From Spirosoma profusum (lineage in GTDB: Bacteria > Bacteroidota > Bacteroidia > Cytophagales > Spirosomataceae), in contig NZ_JACWZY010000024.1 in assembly GCF_014699005.1 (NCBI RefSeq), positions 1-64,000 of the forward strand: a stretch of 64,000 nt of DNA. Reading direction: 5' to 3'. The position numbers were made by a program, and so were the translations under genes. How positions within the stretch are numbered: the first letter of the stretch is position 1; each line of letters starts with the position of its first letter. This document shows, one piece after another, positions 53,301 through 60,927 of the stretch. The notes under the pieces are model-generated. The model ran no database searches. It was not told where the DNA came from and worked only from the letters and a program-made list of their open reading frames with translations.

Positions 53301-54425
53301 ATGACTTCCAACGACCAATCGGCAGAGAACTTTCTTCGGCTCATTCAGGAGTCGCGCCGGGGTAAATTCAAGATTTACATCGGTATGAGCGCGGGCGTCG
53401 GTAAATCGTACCGAATGCTTCAGGAAGCACATGCCCTGCTACGTAGCGGTATCGACGTAAAGATTGGCCTCATCGAAACGCACAACCGAACCGAAACACT
53501 GGCCCTTACTGAAGGATTGCCAATTATTCCGCGCCGAAAACTATTTTACAAAGGCCGTGAACTCGACGAAATGGACGTACAGGCCATCCTCAACGCACAC
53601 CCCGAACTGGTTATTGTGGACGAACTGGCGCATACTAACATCCCCGGTTCGAAAAACGAAAAACGCTGGCAGGACGTACTGGAAATTCTGGACGCCGGTA
53701 TCAATGTAATCAGCGCCGTAAATATTCAGCACATCGAAAGCCTCTACGACGAGGTTCACAGCATTACCAACATCGACGTAACGGAGCGCGTCCCCGACCG
53801 CGTTTTGCACGTAGCCGACGAAGTAGTAAATATCGACCTGACGGCTGATGAGCTTATTAATCGACTCAAAGAGGGCAAGATTTACGATAAAGCGAAAGTG
53901 CAAACGGCGCTGGCGAATTTCTTCCAGCCCGAAAAAATTCTGCAATTGCGCGAACTGGCGTTACGTGAGGTAGCAACCGCCGTCGAACGTAAAATCGAAA
54001 CTACGGTTCCCACAAACGTTCAAGCCAAACCCGAGCGATTTCTGGCCAGCATTAGCACGAATCCGGAAACGGCGCGTCGGGTTATTCGCAAAACGGCGCG
54101 GTTAGCGGCTTATTACAACTCGCGGTGGTACGTCCTTTACGTGCAAATGCCTGCCGAAAGCCCCGATCGCATTCGACTTGATTTACAGCGGCATTTGATC
54201 AACAACCTCAAACTAGCCACTGAATTAGGCGCTGAAGTGATTCAGGTGAAAAGTTCGAGTATTTTTAAGAGTATTGTCGACGAAGCCGAAAAACGGAACG
54301 TAACAACTATTTGTATCGGTAAACCGCATTTTACATTACTTGAAGTTATTCTCCGAACAAATGCATTTAACCAATTATTAACCAAGCTCTCAGCCTCTGA
54401 TATCGACCTGATTATTTTATCGTGA
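53301..54425 (+). CDS. kdpD: Stand-alone KdpD sensor domain (no kinase)
   Basis: A 374-residue soluble protein equal to the N-terminal part of KdpD: the KdpD domain with Walker A GMSAGVGKS (28-36), IETHNRTET and VDELAHTNIPGS, then a universal-stress-protein-like domain (about 240-374, ending DLIILS). The four membrane helices, and the histidine kinase region of E. coli KdpD (894 aa), are absent. This domain binds nucleotide (cyclic-di-AMP in some bacteria) and senses cytoplasmic K+ state. The kinase is a separate protein encoded next. Confidence 0.9.
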   Translation: MTSNDQSAENFLRLIQESRRGKFKIYIGMSAGVGKSYRMLQEAHALLRSGIDVKIGLIETHNRTETLALTEGLPIIPRRKLFYKGRELDEMDVQAILNAHPELVIVDELAHTNIPGSKNEKRWQDVLEILDAGINVISAVNIQHIESLYDEVHSITNIDVTERVPDRVLHVADEVVNIDLTADELINRLKEGKIYDKAKVQTALANFFQPEKILQLRELALREVATAVERKIETTVPTNVQAKPERFLASISTNPETARRVIRKTARLAAYYNSRWYVLYVQMPAESPDRIRLDLQRHLINNLKLATELGAEVIQVKSSSIFKSIVDEAEKRNVTTICIGKPHFTLLEVILRTNAFNQLLTKLSASDIDLIILS

Positions 54426-54509
54426 AATGAATAATGAACAATGCTCTTACAACTGATTATCAAACGAATAATTATTCATTCCACCGGACGGGCGGCCCGA
54501 TTATTCATT
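54426..54509. repeat. AATGAATAAT element before the histidine kinase
   Basis: AATGAATAAT (54426-54435) faces ATTATTCATT at 54471-54480 and again at 54500-54509, the latter ending 7 bp before the kinase ATG. A CCGC mini-hairpin (54484-54499) lies between the two right arms. Same layout as before pseC. Confidence 0.65.
54484..54499. repeat. CCGC-type mini-hairpin, copy 6
   Basis: CCGGACGGGCGGCCCG: same length and CCCG tail as the other copies, with one change in the stem (CCGG for CCGC). Confidence 0.45.
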
Positions 54510-54516
54510 AAATCCT

Positions 54517-56289
54517 ATGACACTCAAGTCCAAAATATCGCTCTCTCTTACGTTTCTGTTCAGCATCATTTTGCTGCTTGGCGGGCTGGGTGTGTATTAC
54601 CTGAATCGCCTTTCCGACGATTCGCAGGCTATCTTGAAAGACAATTACATATCGGTTGAGTTTACGGCGAATATGCAGAAAGCGCTCACTACGCCAAACG
54701 ACCGCGACGCCCTAACCGACTTTGAGGAGAACCTGACAAAACAGGAACGTAACATCACCGAAGTTGGCGAGGAAAAGATAACTCGAATGATACGTCGGGA
54801 CTTTGATCGACTACGTATCAACAACCGTGATTCTCTGACAATCAGTCGGATTCAACAGAATCTATTCGCGCTGGATGAGTTGAACAGGGAAGCCATTGTC
54901 CGGAAAAGCGAAACCGCTAAACAGACCGCCGACGATGCGTTGCTCTGGCTGACGGTGGTTGCTACGTTGTGCGTGCTGATTGTGTTTTCATTCGTGGTGA
55001 ACATTCCGAGCTACATTGCCAATCCGGTCCGTGAATTGACGCGGGGTATCAAACAGATTGCCAGCCGCAATTTCGAACAGCGGCTTCATTTTAAATCAAG
55101 TGATGAATTTGGCGAACTGGCTCGCTCGTTCAATTCGATGGCGCAGAAATTGGATGAATACGAACACTCGAATCTGGCCCGCGTGCTGTTCGCCAAGAAA
55201 CGTATCGATACGTTGGTTCAGATTATGATCGACGGTATTATCGGACTTGATGAAAAACGTAGAATTCTGTTTGTCAACCCTGTTGCCAGCCGACTTCTGG
55301 GCGTTTCGGAAGCGCAGTTAATCGGCAAATACGCCCCCGACGTAGCATCGACCAACGATTTGATGCGGACACTCATTCAGGACATTATGCTGGATGAAGA
55401 TGATGAACCGTTCATAAATACGCAACGTAGCGATACACCTGCTACGTTGCTGAAAATCTACGATCCTGGGATGTCTGGTCAGGGGAAAGAAAGCTATTAT
55501 ACAAAACAGATTCAATCGGTTGACGTAACGCCGACGGGCGAACAGCAGTCCGTTCAGGCGGGCTACGTCATTGTTTTACAGAATATTACAGCGTATAAAG
55601 AACTCGATCTTGCCAAGACAAATTTCATTGCAACGGTATCGCACGAGCTAAAAACGCCGATTTCTGCTATCAAAATGAGCCTGACGTTACTGGCTAACGA
55701 ACGTGTCGGGACACTGAATGAAGAACAGCAGCAGTTGGCAAAAAGCATCCGTGAAAACGCCGACCGGCTACTGTCAATTACGGGCGAACTCACCAATATG
55801 GCGCAGGTAGAATCGGGGCAGATTCAATTGCAGGTTCAGGCAGTGTTACCTAACGATTTGATTCAGACGGCCACTAACGCGCTACGTACGCAGGCCGAGC
55901 AGAAAAACATTCGTTTTAACGTAGCGCTACCAAACAATCTCCCCCCCGTAAAAGCCGACCCCGACAAAGCTTCGTGGGTGCTCATCAACTTTCTCTCCAA
56001 CGCGATACGTCATAGTCCTGATGACAGTCAAATCGATATTTCGGCGCAACAAGATGACGCTCAGGTTGAATTTTCGGTACGTGATTTCGGTCCCGGCCTG
56101 CGTCCCGAACATCGCGAACGGGTTTTCGAGCGGTACTTCCGCGCACCCGGCCTAAACGGACAACTCAGCGGTACCGGACTAGGGCTGGCGATCTCCAAAG
56201 AATTCATTCAGTCGATGGGGGGCGAGGTTGGTCTGCACAATGACGCAACACCCGGTGCTTCGTTTTTTTTCCGGCTGAACGTAGCGTAG
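54517..56289 (+). CDS. HAMP/PAS sensor histidine kinase of the Kdp cluster
   Basis: A 590-residue membrane kinase: helix 1 (FLFSIILLLGGLGVYYL), a periplasmic four-helix-type region (about 30-145), helix 2 (WLTVVATLCVLIVFSFVV), HAMP (about 165-225), PAS (about 230-360), HisKA with phospho-acceptor His376 in ATVSHELKTP, and HATPase with LINFLSNAIRHSP and GTGLGLAIS. It probably takes the kinase role of KdpD together with the stand-alone sensor upstream. No KdpE-type regulator is adjacent; the NtrC-type regulator at 41410 is the nearest. Confidence 0.9.
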   Translation: MTLKSKISLSLTFLFSIILLLGGLGVYYLNRLSDDSQAILKDNYISVEFTANMQKALTTPNDRDALTDFEENLTKQERNITEVGEEKITRMIRRDFDRLRINNRDSLTISRIQQNLFALDELNREAIVRKSETAKQTADDALLWLTVVATLCVLIVFSFVVNIPSYIANPVRELTRGIKQIASRNFEQRLHFKSSDEFGELARSFNSMAQKLDEYEHSNLARVLFAKKRIDTLVQIMIDGIIGLDEKRRILFVNPVASRLLGVSEAQLIGKYAPDVASTNDLMRTLIQDIMLDEDDEPFINTQRSDTPATLLKIYDPGMSGQGKESYYTKQIQSVDVTPTGEQQSVQAGYVIVLQNITAYKELDLAKTNFIATVSHELKTPISAIKMSLTLLANERVGTLNEEQQQLAKSIRENADRLLSITGELTNMAQVESGQIQLQVQAVLPNDLIQTATNALRTQAEQKNIRFNVALPNNLPPVKADPDKASWVLINFLSNAIRHSPDDSQIDISAQQDDAQVEFSVRDFGPGLRPEHRERVFERYFRAPGLNGQLSGTGLGLAISKEFIQSMGGEVGLHNDATPGASFFFRLNVA

Positions 56290-56290
56290 T

Positions 56291-56369
56291 AAATGAATAA
56301 TGGACAATGAAAAACAGGTTGGATAGCAACACCTTACATTCTTCATTTTAAAGTATCCATTATTCATTT
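56291..56369. repeat. AATGAATAATGG inverted repeat after the kinase
   Basis: AAATGAATAATGGA (56291-56304) pairs exactly with TCCATTATTCATTT (56356-56369), with a second pair near the loop (ACAATGAAAA against TTCTTCATTTT, partial). It follows the kinase stop by 1 bp. Confidence 0.7.
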
Positions 56370-56429
56370 CCTGTAAAGCGTAGATTGATCAGCTTCCAGA
56401 CTTATAGAAGCATCAACTTCTTTCAGAAA

Positions 56430-57266
56430 ATGGCTCGATTAGTCAACGTACTCATTTCCAGTTTTACAATTTGCTTACTTACGCTAACAGCAGGCTGGAG
56501 CCAGGAGGTAAACTGGAAAAATGTTAGAGTGCTGGTTTACACCAAAAATGGCAAAGGCTACGTTCACGACAACATTCCAAATGCCAAGTTGTGCATTCAG
56601 AAACTGGGCCAGCAATACGGTTTTGGCGTCGATACGTCGGCACAACCAACTGTCTTTACAGAAGCCAATTTGAAGAAATACACCCTGCTCGTTTTTGCCA
56701 GTACGAATAACGACGTTTTCGACACCGACGAACAGCGACTGGCGTTCCGGCGCTACGTTGAAGCGGGGGGCGGTTTTGTGGGTATTCACTCGGTCATGGG
56801 CACCGAACGTAACTGGACGTGGTTCAAACGGATGATCGGTGGTACGTTCGCCTGGCACCCGAAATTCCAGAAATTCCGTATTGAAGTGCTCGATACCAAA
56901 AATCCGTCGATGCAGTCTATTCCGAAAAGCTGGGAGCGGGAAGACGAATTTTATTTCACCAAGAATATGTCGCCGGGGCCAACGGTTATTATGGCGAACG
57001 ACATAACGACACTCAATCAGGACGAACCCGAAAAAGTGAAAATGTTCGGCGGCTCCTACACTGAATTATACCCTTCGGCCTGGTACTATAATTTTGATGG
57101 AGGCTATACGTGGTGCACAACGCTCGGTCACGCCAAAACCGATTATCTGGGCGACGAGCTGTTTATCAAGCACATTTTTCAGGGCATTCGCTACGTAGCG
57201 GGGCAGGTTAAAAAAATCGATTTCAGCAAAGCTTACGCCGATTCGCGTGATACGCCGATTCGATAA
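56430..57266 (+). CDS. ThuA domain protein, exported
   Basis: The ATG at 56430 gives a 278-residue protein with a Sec signal (ends near AGWSQ); a TTG at 56385 would only lengthen the leader. The ThuA glutaminase-amidotransferase-like fold is visible: VRVLVYTKNGKGYVHDNIP, YVEAGGGFVGIHSV, GGTFAWHPKFQKF, EDEFYFTKNM and TLGHAKTDYLGDELF. ThuA proteins are implicated in sugar metabolism, and exported ones are frequent near Gfo/Idh/MocA and 3-keto-sugar genes. Catalytic activity is unproven. Confidence 0.85.
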   Translation: MARLVNVLISSFTICLLTLTAGWSQEVNWKNVRVLVYTKNGKGYVHDNIPNAKLCIQKLGQQYGFGVDTSAQPTVFTEANLKKYTLLVFASTNNDVFDTDEQRLAFRRYVEAGGGFVGIHSVMGTERNWTWFKRMIGGTFAWHPKFQKFRIEVLDTKNPSMQSIPKSWEREDEFYFTKNMSPGPTVIMANDITTLNQDEPEKVKMFGGSYTELYPSAWYYNFDGGYTWCTTLGHAKTDYLGDELFIKHIFQGIRYVAGQVKKIDFSKAYADSRDTPIR

Positions 57267-57284
57267 ATGGACGTAGCAATTGGT

Positions 57285-57306
57285 ATCGTTGCCGGTAACG
57301 ATTGCG
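57285..57306. promoter_or_regulatory. Candidate LacI-family operator, site 1
   Basis: ATCGTT-GCCGGT-AACGAT followed by TGCG; identical at 19 of 22 positions to 60716-60737 in the lacI-uxaC spacer. It lies 130 bp before the GH28 gene, on the far side of the ThuA terminator. Confidence 0.5.
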
Positions 57307-57307
57307 T

Positions 57308-57347
57308 AAAAAAAGAGCCGTATTCACTTGAATGCGGCTCTTTTTTT
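57308..57347 (+). terminator. Terminator after ThuA gene
   Basis: AAAAAAAGAGCCG...CGGCTCTTTTTTT with the TATTCACTTGAATG interior also pairing; strong stem and T-run, 42 bp after the ThuA stop. Confidence 0.88.
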
Positions 57348-57435
57348 GGGTCAATTTATGGTAAAAAAACAACGACAGACGAACTGCCATTCAGGCGTTT
57401 AGCTTAAAAATTAGTCGTTTTATTTCCTAAATCCA

Positions 57436-59085
57436 ATGAAACTGATCGCTGGCTCTGCCTTATTTCTTATCCTGACTGCTTTTTACCCCGCCCCAACCGA
57501 TAAATCGGCAGGGAACGGTGTCGATTTACCCCAGGTTCAAACGCCCACTTTTAAAAAAGATACGGTAAGTATCAGCAAATTTGGGGCGGTGGCCGATGGA
57601 CTGACACTCAATACGTCGGCGATTAACAAAGCCATCGAACAATGTAACCGCATCGGTGGAGGTGTGGTTCTGATACCGCGCGGTCTCTGGTTAACCGGCC
57701 CTGTTACGTTGAAAAGCAACGTTAACCTGCATCTGGCCGAGGGCGCTCTACTCCAGTTCAGCGACCAACGTAGCATTTATCCGCTGGTCAGTACAAACTG
57801 GGAGGGTGAAGATGCCGTTCGGAATCAGGCTCCGATTTCAGGGACCGATCTAGAAAATATTGCGATTACGGGCAAAGGCATTCTCGATGGCGCAGGCGAT
57901 GTCTGGCGCATGGTGAAACGTAGCAAAATGACCGACGACCAATGGGCGAAATTAGTCGCATCGGGCGGGGTTGTGAACGACAAAAAGGACATGTGGTATC
58001 CATCGGAACAGTCGTTTAAAGGTGCAAACATGGCGGTTAAGAAGTCGGGCCAACCGATGACGTATTACGAGGGGATCAAAGATTTTTTGCGGCCCAATAT
58101 GCTTAGTTTGCTACGTTGCAAACGCATTTTGCTCGAAGGCGTTACGTTCCAGAATTCGCCCGCCTGGTGCCTTCATCCGCTTCTGTGCGAGCACTTTACG
58201 CTACGTAAAGTAACCGTTAAAAATCCGTGGTATGCCCAGAACGGCGACGGCCTCGACCTGGAATCCTGCCGCAACGGACTGGTGGAAGATTGTACGTTCG
58301 ACGTAGGCGACGATGGTATTTGCATCAAGTCGGGGCGGGATGAGCAGGGTCGTAAACGCGGTATTCCGACGGAGAATATCATCGTACGGAACTGCCGGGT
58401 TTATCATGCTCACGGCGGCTTCGTGATTGGCAGCGAAATGTCGGGTGGAGTTCGCAACCTCTACGTATCAAACTGTCAGTTCATGGGCACCGACGTAGGA
58501 CTTCGTTTCAAAACGACGCGTGGTCGCGGTGGCGTTGTCGAAAACATTTTCGTAGATGGTATCGACATGACTAACATTGCTGGTGAAGCCATTCTGTTCG
58601 ATATGTATTACGCGGCCAAAGATCCGGTACCGCAGCATGGCGAAAGTAATGAACTTCCCGAAATTCCTGTCCAGCCGTTGTCTGAAGGAACGCCCCAGTT
58701 TCGGTCGTTTCAGATTCGGAACGTAACGTGTAAGGGCGCTGAAACGGGCATTTTGGTACGCGGTTTACCCGAAATGGCCGTGAAAGATATTCTAATCGAA
58801 AATGCGGTTCTGCAAAGTCGGAAAGGGCTTGTCTGCATTGAAGCCGAGAATATTCGACTGAAGAACGTAGCGCTACTCACGCCCGCCAAAACGGTAATGC
58901 AGCTTCAAAACAGCCGGAGCATCACACTCGACAACATTCGCTACGTTGATAAAGCTGACCTGCTGATGCACGTATCGGGCGACCGTACTAAAGAGATCCG
59001 TTTGTTAAATACTGATACATCTCGCGCCAAAAAAGCCGTCGAAACAGCCAGTAACGTACCAGCTAATGCGCTGACGATGAAGTGA
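57436..59085 (+). CDS. GH28 polygalacturonase-like glycoside hydrolase
   Basis: A 549-residue exported protein (signal MKLIAGSALFLILTAFYP) with a right-handed beta-helix of the GH28 family. KFGAVADGLTLNTSAINKAI is the typical N-terminal block. The family catalytic motifs are seen in order: NGDGLD, VGDDGICIKSG (catalytic Asp pair), HAHGGFVIGSE and LRFKTTRGRGG. It should cleave polygalacturonate or rhamnogalacturonan in the periplasm, which fits the downstream uronate catabolic genes. Confidence 0.9.
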   Translation: MKLIAGSALFLILTAFYPAPTDKSAGNGVDLPQVQTPTFKKDTVSISKFGAVADGLTLNTSAINKAIEQCNRIGGGVVLIPRGLWLTGPVTLKSNVNLHLAEGALLQFSDQRSIYPLVSTNWEGEDAVRNQAPISGTDLENIAITGKGILDGAGDVWRMVKRSKMTDDQWAKLVASGGVVNDKKDMWYPSEQSFKGANMAVKKSGQPMTYYEGIKDFLRPNMLSLLRCKRILLEGVTFQNSPAWCLHPLLCEHFTLRKVTVKNPWYAQNGDGLDLESCRNGLVEDCTFDVGDDGICIKSGRDEQGRKRGIPTENIIVRNCRVYHAHGGFVIGSEMSGGVRNLYVSNCQFMGTDVGLRFKTTRGRGGVVENIFVDGIDMTNIAGEAILFDMYYAAKDPVPQHGESNELPEIPVQPLSEGTPQFRSFQIRNVTCKGAETGILVRGLPEMAVKDILIENAVLQSRKGLVCIEAENIRLKNVALLTPAKTVMQLQNSRSITLDNIRYVDKADLLMHVSGDRTKEIRLLNTDTSRAKKAVETASNVPANALTMK

Positions 59086-59152
59086 GATAATGATTTTCTG
59101 ATTTTAGTTGGCGGTAAATTTTCCAGATATTGCCATACAAACCCTGTTTTGT

Positions 59153-59455
59153 ATGATTTACTTTACACAGTTGATTTACGTCAAAGAAGGCCAGGAAGCC
59201 GTGTTTCACGAATTCGAAGACGTAGCAATCCCTCTGATTACGAAGTACAATGGCCAGCTTCTGCTACGTATCCGGCCCTCCAACGATGCCTACATTGAGC
59301 ACCAGATGGATAAACCATATGAAATTCACTTGGTGAAATTCGACACGGAGCAGGATTTTCACGCCTTCAGTCAGGATGAAAGCCGGAAGCAGTTTTTGCA
59401 CCTGAAAGAGCAGTCGGTCAAAACTGCCATTCTCATTCAGGGAGTGAAACTCTGA
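59153..59455 (+). CDS. DUF1330-like small protein (100 aa)
   Basis: From ATG 59153 the protein reads IYFTQLIYVKEGQEAVFHEF then EDVAIPLITKYNGQLLLR and EIHLVKFDTEQDFHAF, a ferredoxin-like alpha/beta monooxygenase-dimer (DUF1330/EthD-like) fold. A TTG at 59108 would add a non-conserved extension. Usually such proteins are small dimers of unknown function. It lies 67 bp after GH28 and may be co-transcribed with it, but a pectin role is not implied. Confidence 0.7.
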   Translation: MIYFTQLIYVKEGQEAVFHEFEDVAIPLITKYNGQLLLRIRPSNDAYIEHQMDKPYEIHLVKFDTEQDFHAFSQDESRKQFLHLKEQSVKTAILIQGVKL

Positions 59456-59470
59456 GAATTGTGGTAGTTA

Positions 59471-59564
59471 ATTTTTGTCATCCTGACGCAGGAAGGATCT
59501 TAAGGTGTCCTTGCAAGAGTGCCTGGGAACGTTAAGATCCTTCCTGCGTCAGGATGACAAAAAT
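59471..59564. repeat. GTCATN hairpin element, copy 3
   Basis: Perfect 33-bp arms 59471-59503 and 59532-59564 with a 28-bp loop. The internal pair is ATCCT...AGGAT. It is located between the convergent DUF1330 and lacI genes. Confidence 0.85.
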
Positions 59565-59581
59565 CGGAATGACAAAAATAA

Positions 59582-60598
59582 TTACTTCCCAGCCGGCTGC
59601 GATGATGCGCGTATGACCATGGTTGTTGGAATTCGATTTGTGCCGGGCTGAATGTCTTTTTGCTTGCCTTCAATCAGATTAATAAGTTGCTCGGCAGCCA
59701 TCTGACCAATTTCCAGAGCGGGTTGTTCGACTGTACTCATCGGCGGAGCCAGCAAATCGGCGACTGGTAAGTTGGTGAAACCAATCAGTGAAACCTGCTC
59801 AGGAATGGCTATATTTCGGCTTTTCAGCGCGGCCAGACAACTGGTTGAGAGCCGGTCACTGGCAGCAAAAAAGGCGTCAGGATTATAGCTAAGTAGCTCA
59901 TCGATAATTGGTTCTACTTCATTCTGACCGAAACTCGCATAACGTATCAGATTCTCGTCGTAAGGAATTTCGTATTTTTCAAGAGCCGCCCGATAACCCG
60001 CCAGACGCTCCTGCGTGATGGAAATATGGGGCGGAATCGCAAGATGGGCAATACGTCGGCGTCCCGTCTGAATCAGGTGTTCGGTAGCAGCAAAAGCGCC
60101 CCCAAAATTATCGGCCGTCACACACAAAATATCCAGGTCATTTACCACCCGATCAAAGAGCACGATGGGCAGTTTCCGTTGCTGAAGCTCCTTAATCTGC
60201 GACACATCGGACGTACTGCTTGACAATGAAATCAACAAACCGTCGACCTTCCGGGCGACGGCCTGTTGCAGTGTTATCATTTCCTGTTCGTACGACTCGT
60301 GACTTTGAAAAATGATAACGTGGTATCCCCGATCATGGGCAGCGGCTTCGATACCGTTGATGACCTGCGAGAAGAAGTTGTTGGCAATCTGAGGAACAAT
60401 CACACCAATAACCCGACTTCGGTTCTCTTTCAGGCTAAGTGCAATAGGATTAGGACGATAGTTAAGCCGTTCGGCGTACTCAGTGACTAATCGTTTGGTT
60501 TCCGGATTGATTTCATAGCTATCCCGCAACGCTCTTGAAACCGTCGACGTAGAGAGATTTAAATCCCGGGCAATATCTTTTATGGTGACAGTAACCAA
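59582..60598 (-). CDS. LacI-family transcriptional regulator
   Basis: A 338-residue repressor-type regulator: HTH at residues 5-25 (TIKDIARDLNLSTSTVSRAL), hinge region, and a periplasmic-binding-protein-like effector domain (VIGVIVPQIANNFFSQVING, AAFAASDRLS-like block FFAASDRLSTSCLAAL, VSLIGFTNLPVADLLAPP). No ATG fits; a stop codon (TAA) lies four codons upstream, so TTG at 60598 is the likely start. Divergent from uxaC; it probably responds to a uronate or KDG-type intermediate. Confidence 0.88.
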   Translation of the reverse strand: MVTVTIKDIARDLNLSTSTVSRALRDSYEINPETKRLVTEYAERLNYRPNPIALSLKENRSRVIGVIVPQIANNFFSQVINGIEAAAHDRGYHVIIFQSHESYEQEMITLQQAVARKVDGLLISLSSSTSDVSQIKELQQRKLPIVLFDRVVNDLDILCVTADNFGGAFAATEHLIQTGRRRIAHLAIPPHISITQERLAGYRAALEKYEIPYDENLIRYASFGQNEVEPIIDELLSYNPDAFFAASDRLSTSCLAALKSRNIAIPEQVSLIGFTNLPVADLLAPPMSTVEQPALEIGQMAAEQLINLIEGKQKDIQPGTNRIPTTMVIRASSQPAGK

Positions 60599-60927
60599 AA
60601 TAAAATATTAGTAAAATACAAAAACACTAATATGATTGCAGCTCGGGCGGTGGATAAATGGCTGGTCAAATAGCCGATTGGCACACATTACTCATTTCTA
60701 AAATGAAAAACTGACAACGTTCCCGATAACGATTGCGTGAATAAATATCTTGAAAAATTTCAATATAAAAAACATCCTCAGTAGTCTTACTTCCTAAGTT
60801 TAGAAAAACAACTGTAAATGATCCATTGTCTTTCCTACAAAAAAGACAATTTTCGTCTATATTTCTCTGCATCAGGTTTCATAATGAATTCAATAGCTGC
60901 GCAATCGCTCATTCCAATAATACCATC
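60599..60927. other. Divergent regulatory spacer lacI-uxaC
   Basis: 329 bp of AT-rich sequence without a gene. It contains a candidate LacI operator (60716-60737), a TTGAAA-AA-TTTCAA palindrome (60750-60763) and, close to lacI, an ATATTAGT/ACTAATAT inverted repeat around AAAATACAAAAAC (60606-60634). The open frame from 60826 to the uxaC ATG looks non-coding. Confidence 0.6.
60716..60737. promoter_or_regulatory. Candidate LacI-family operator, site 2
   Basis: AACGTT-CCCGAT-AACGAT followed by TGCG; CGTT...AACG inverted arms with a central CCGNT, 19/22 identical to 57285-57306. It lies in the divergent lacI-uxaC spacer, where an autoregulating LacI protein would bind. Confidence 0.55.
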
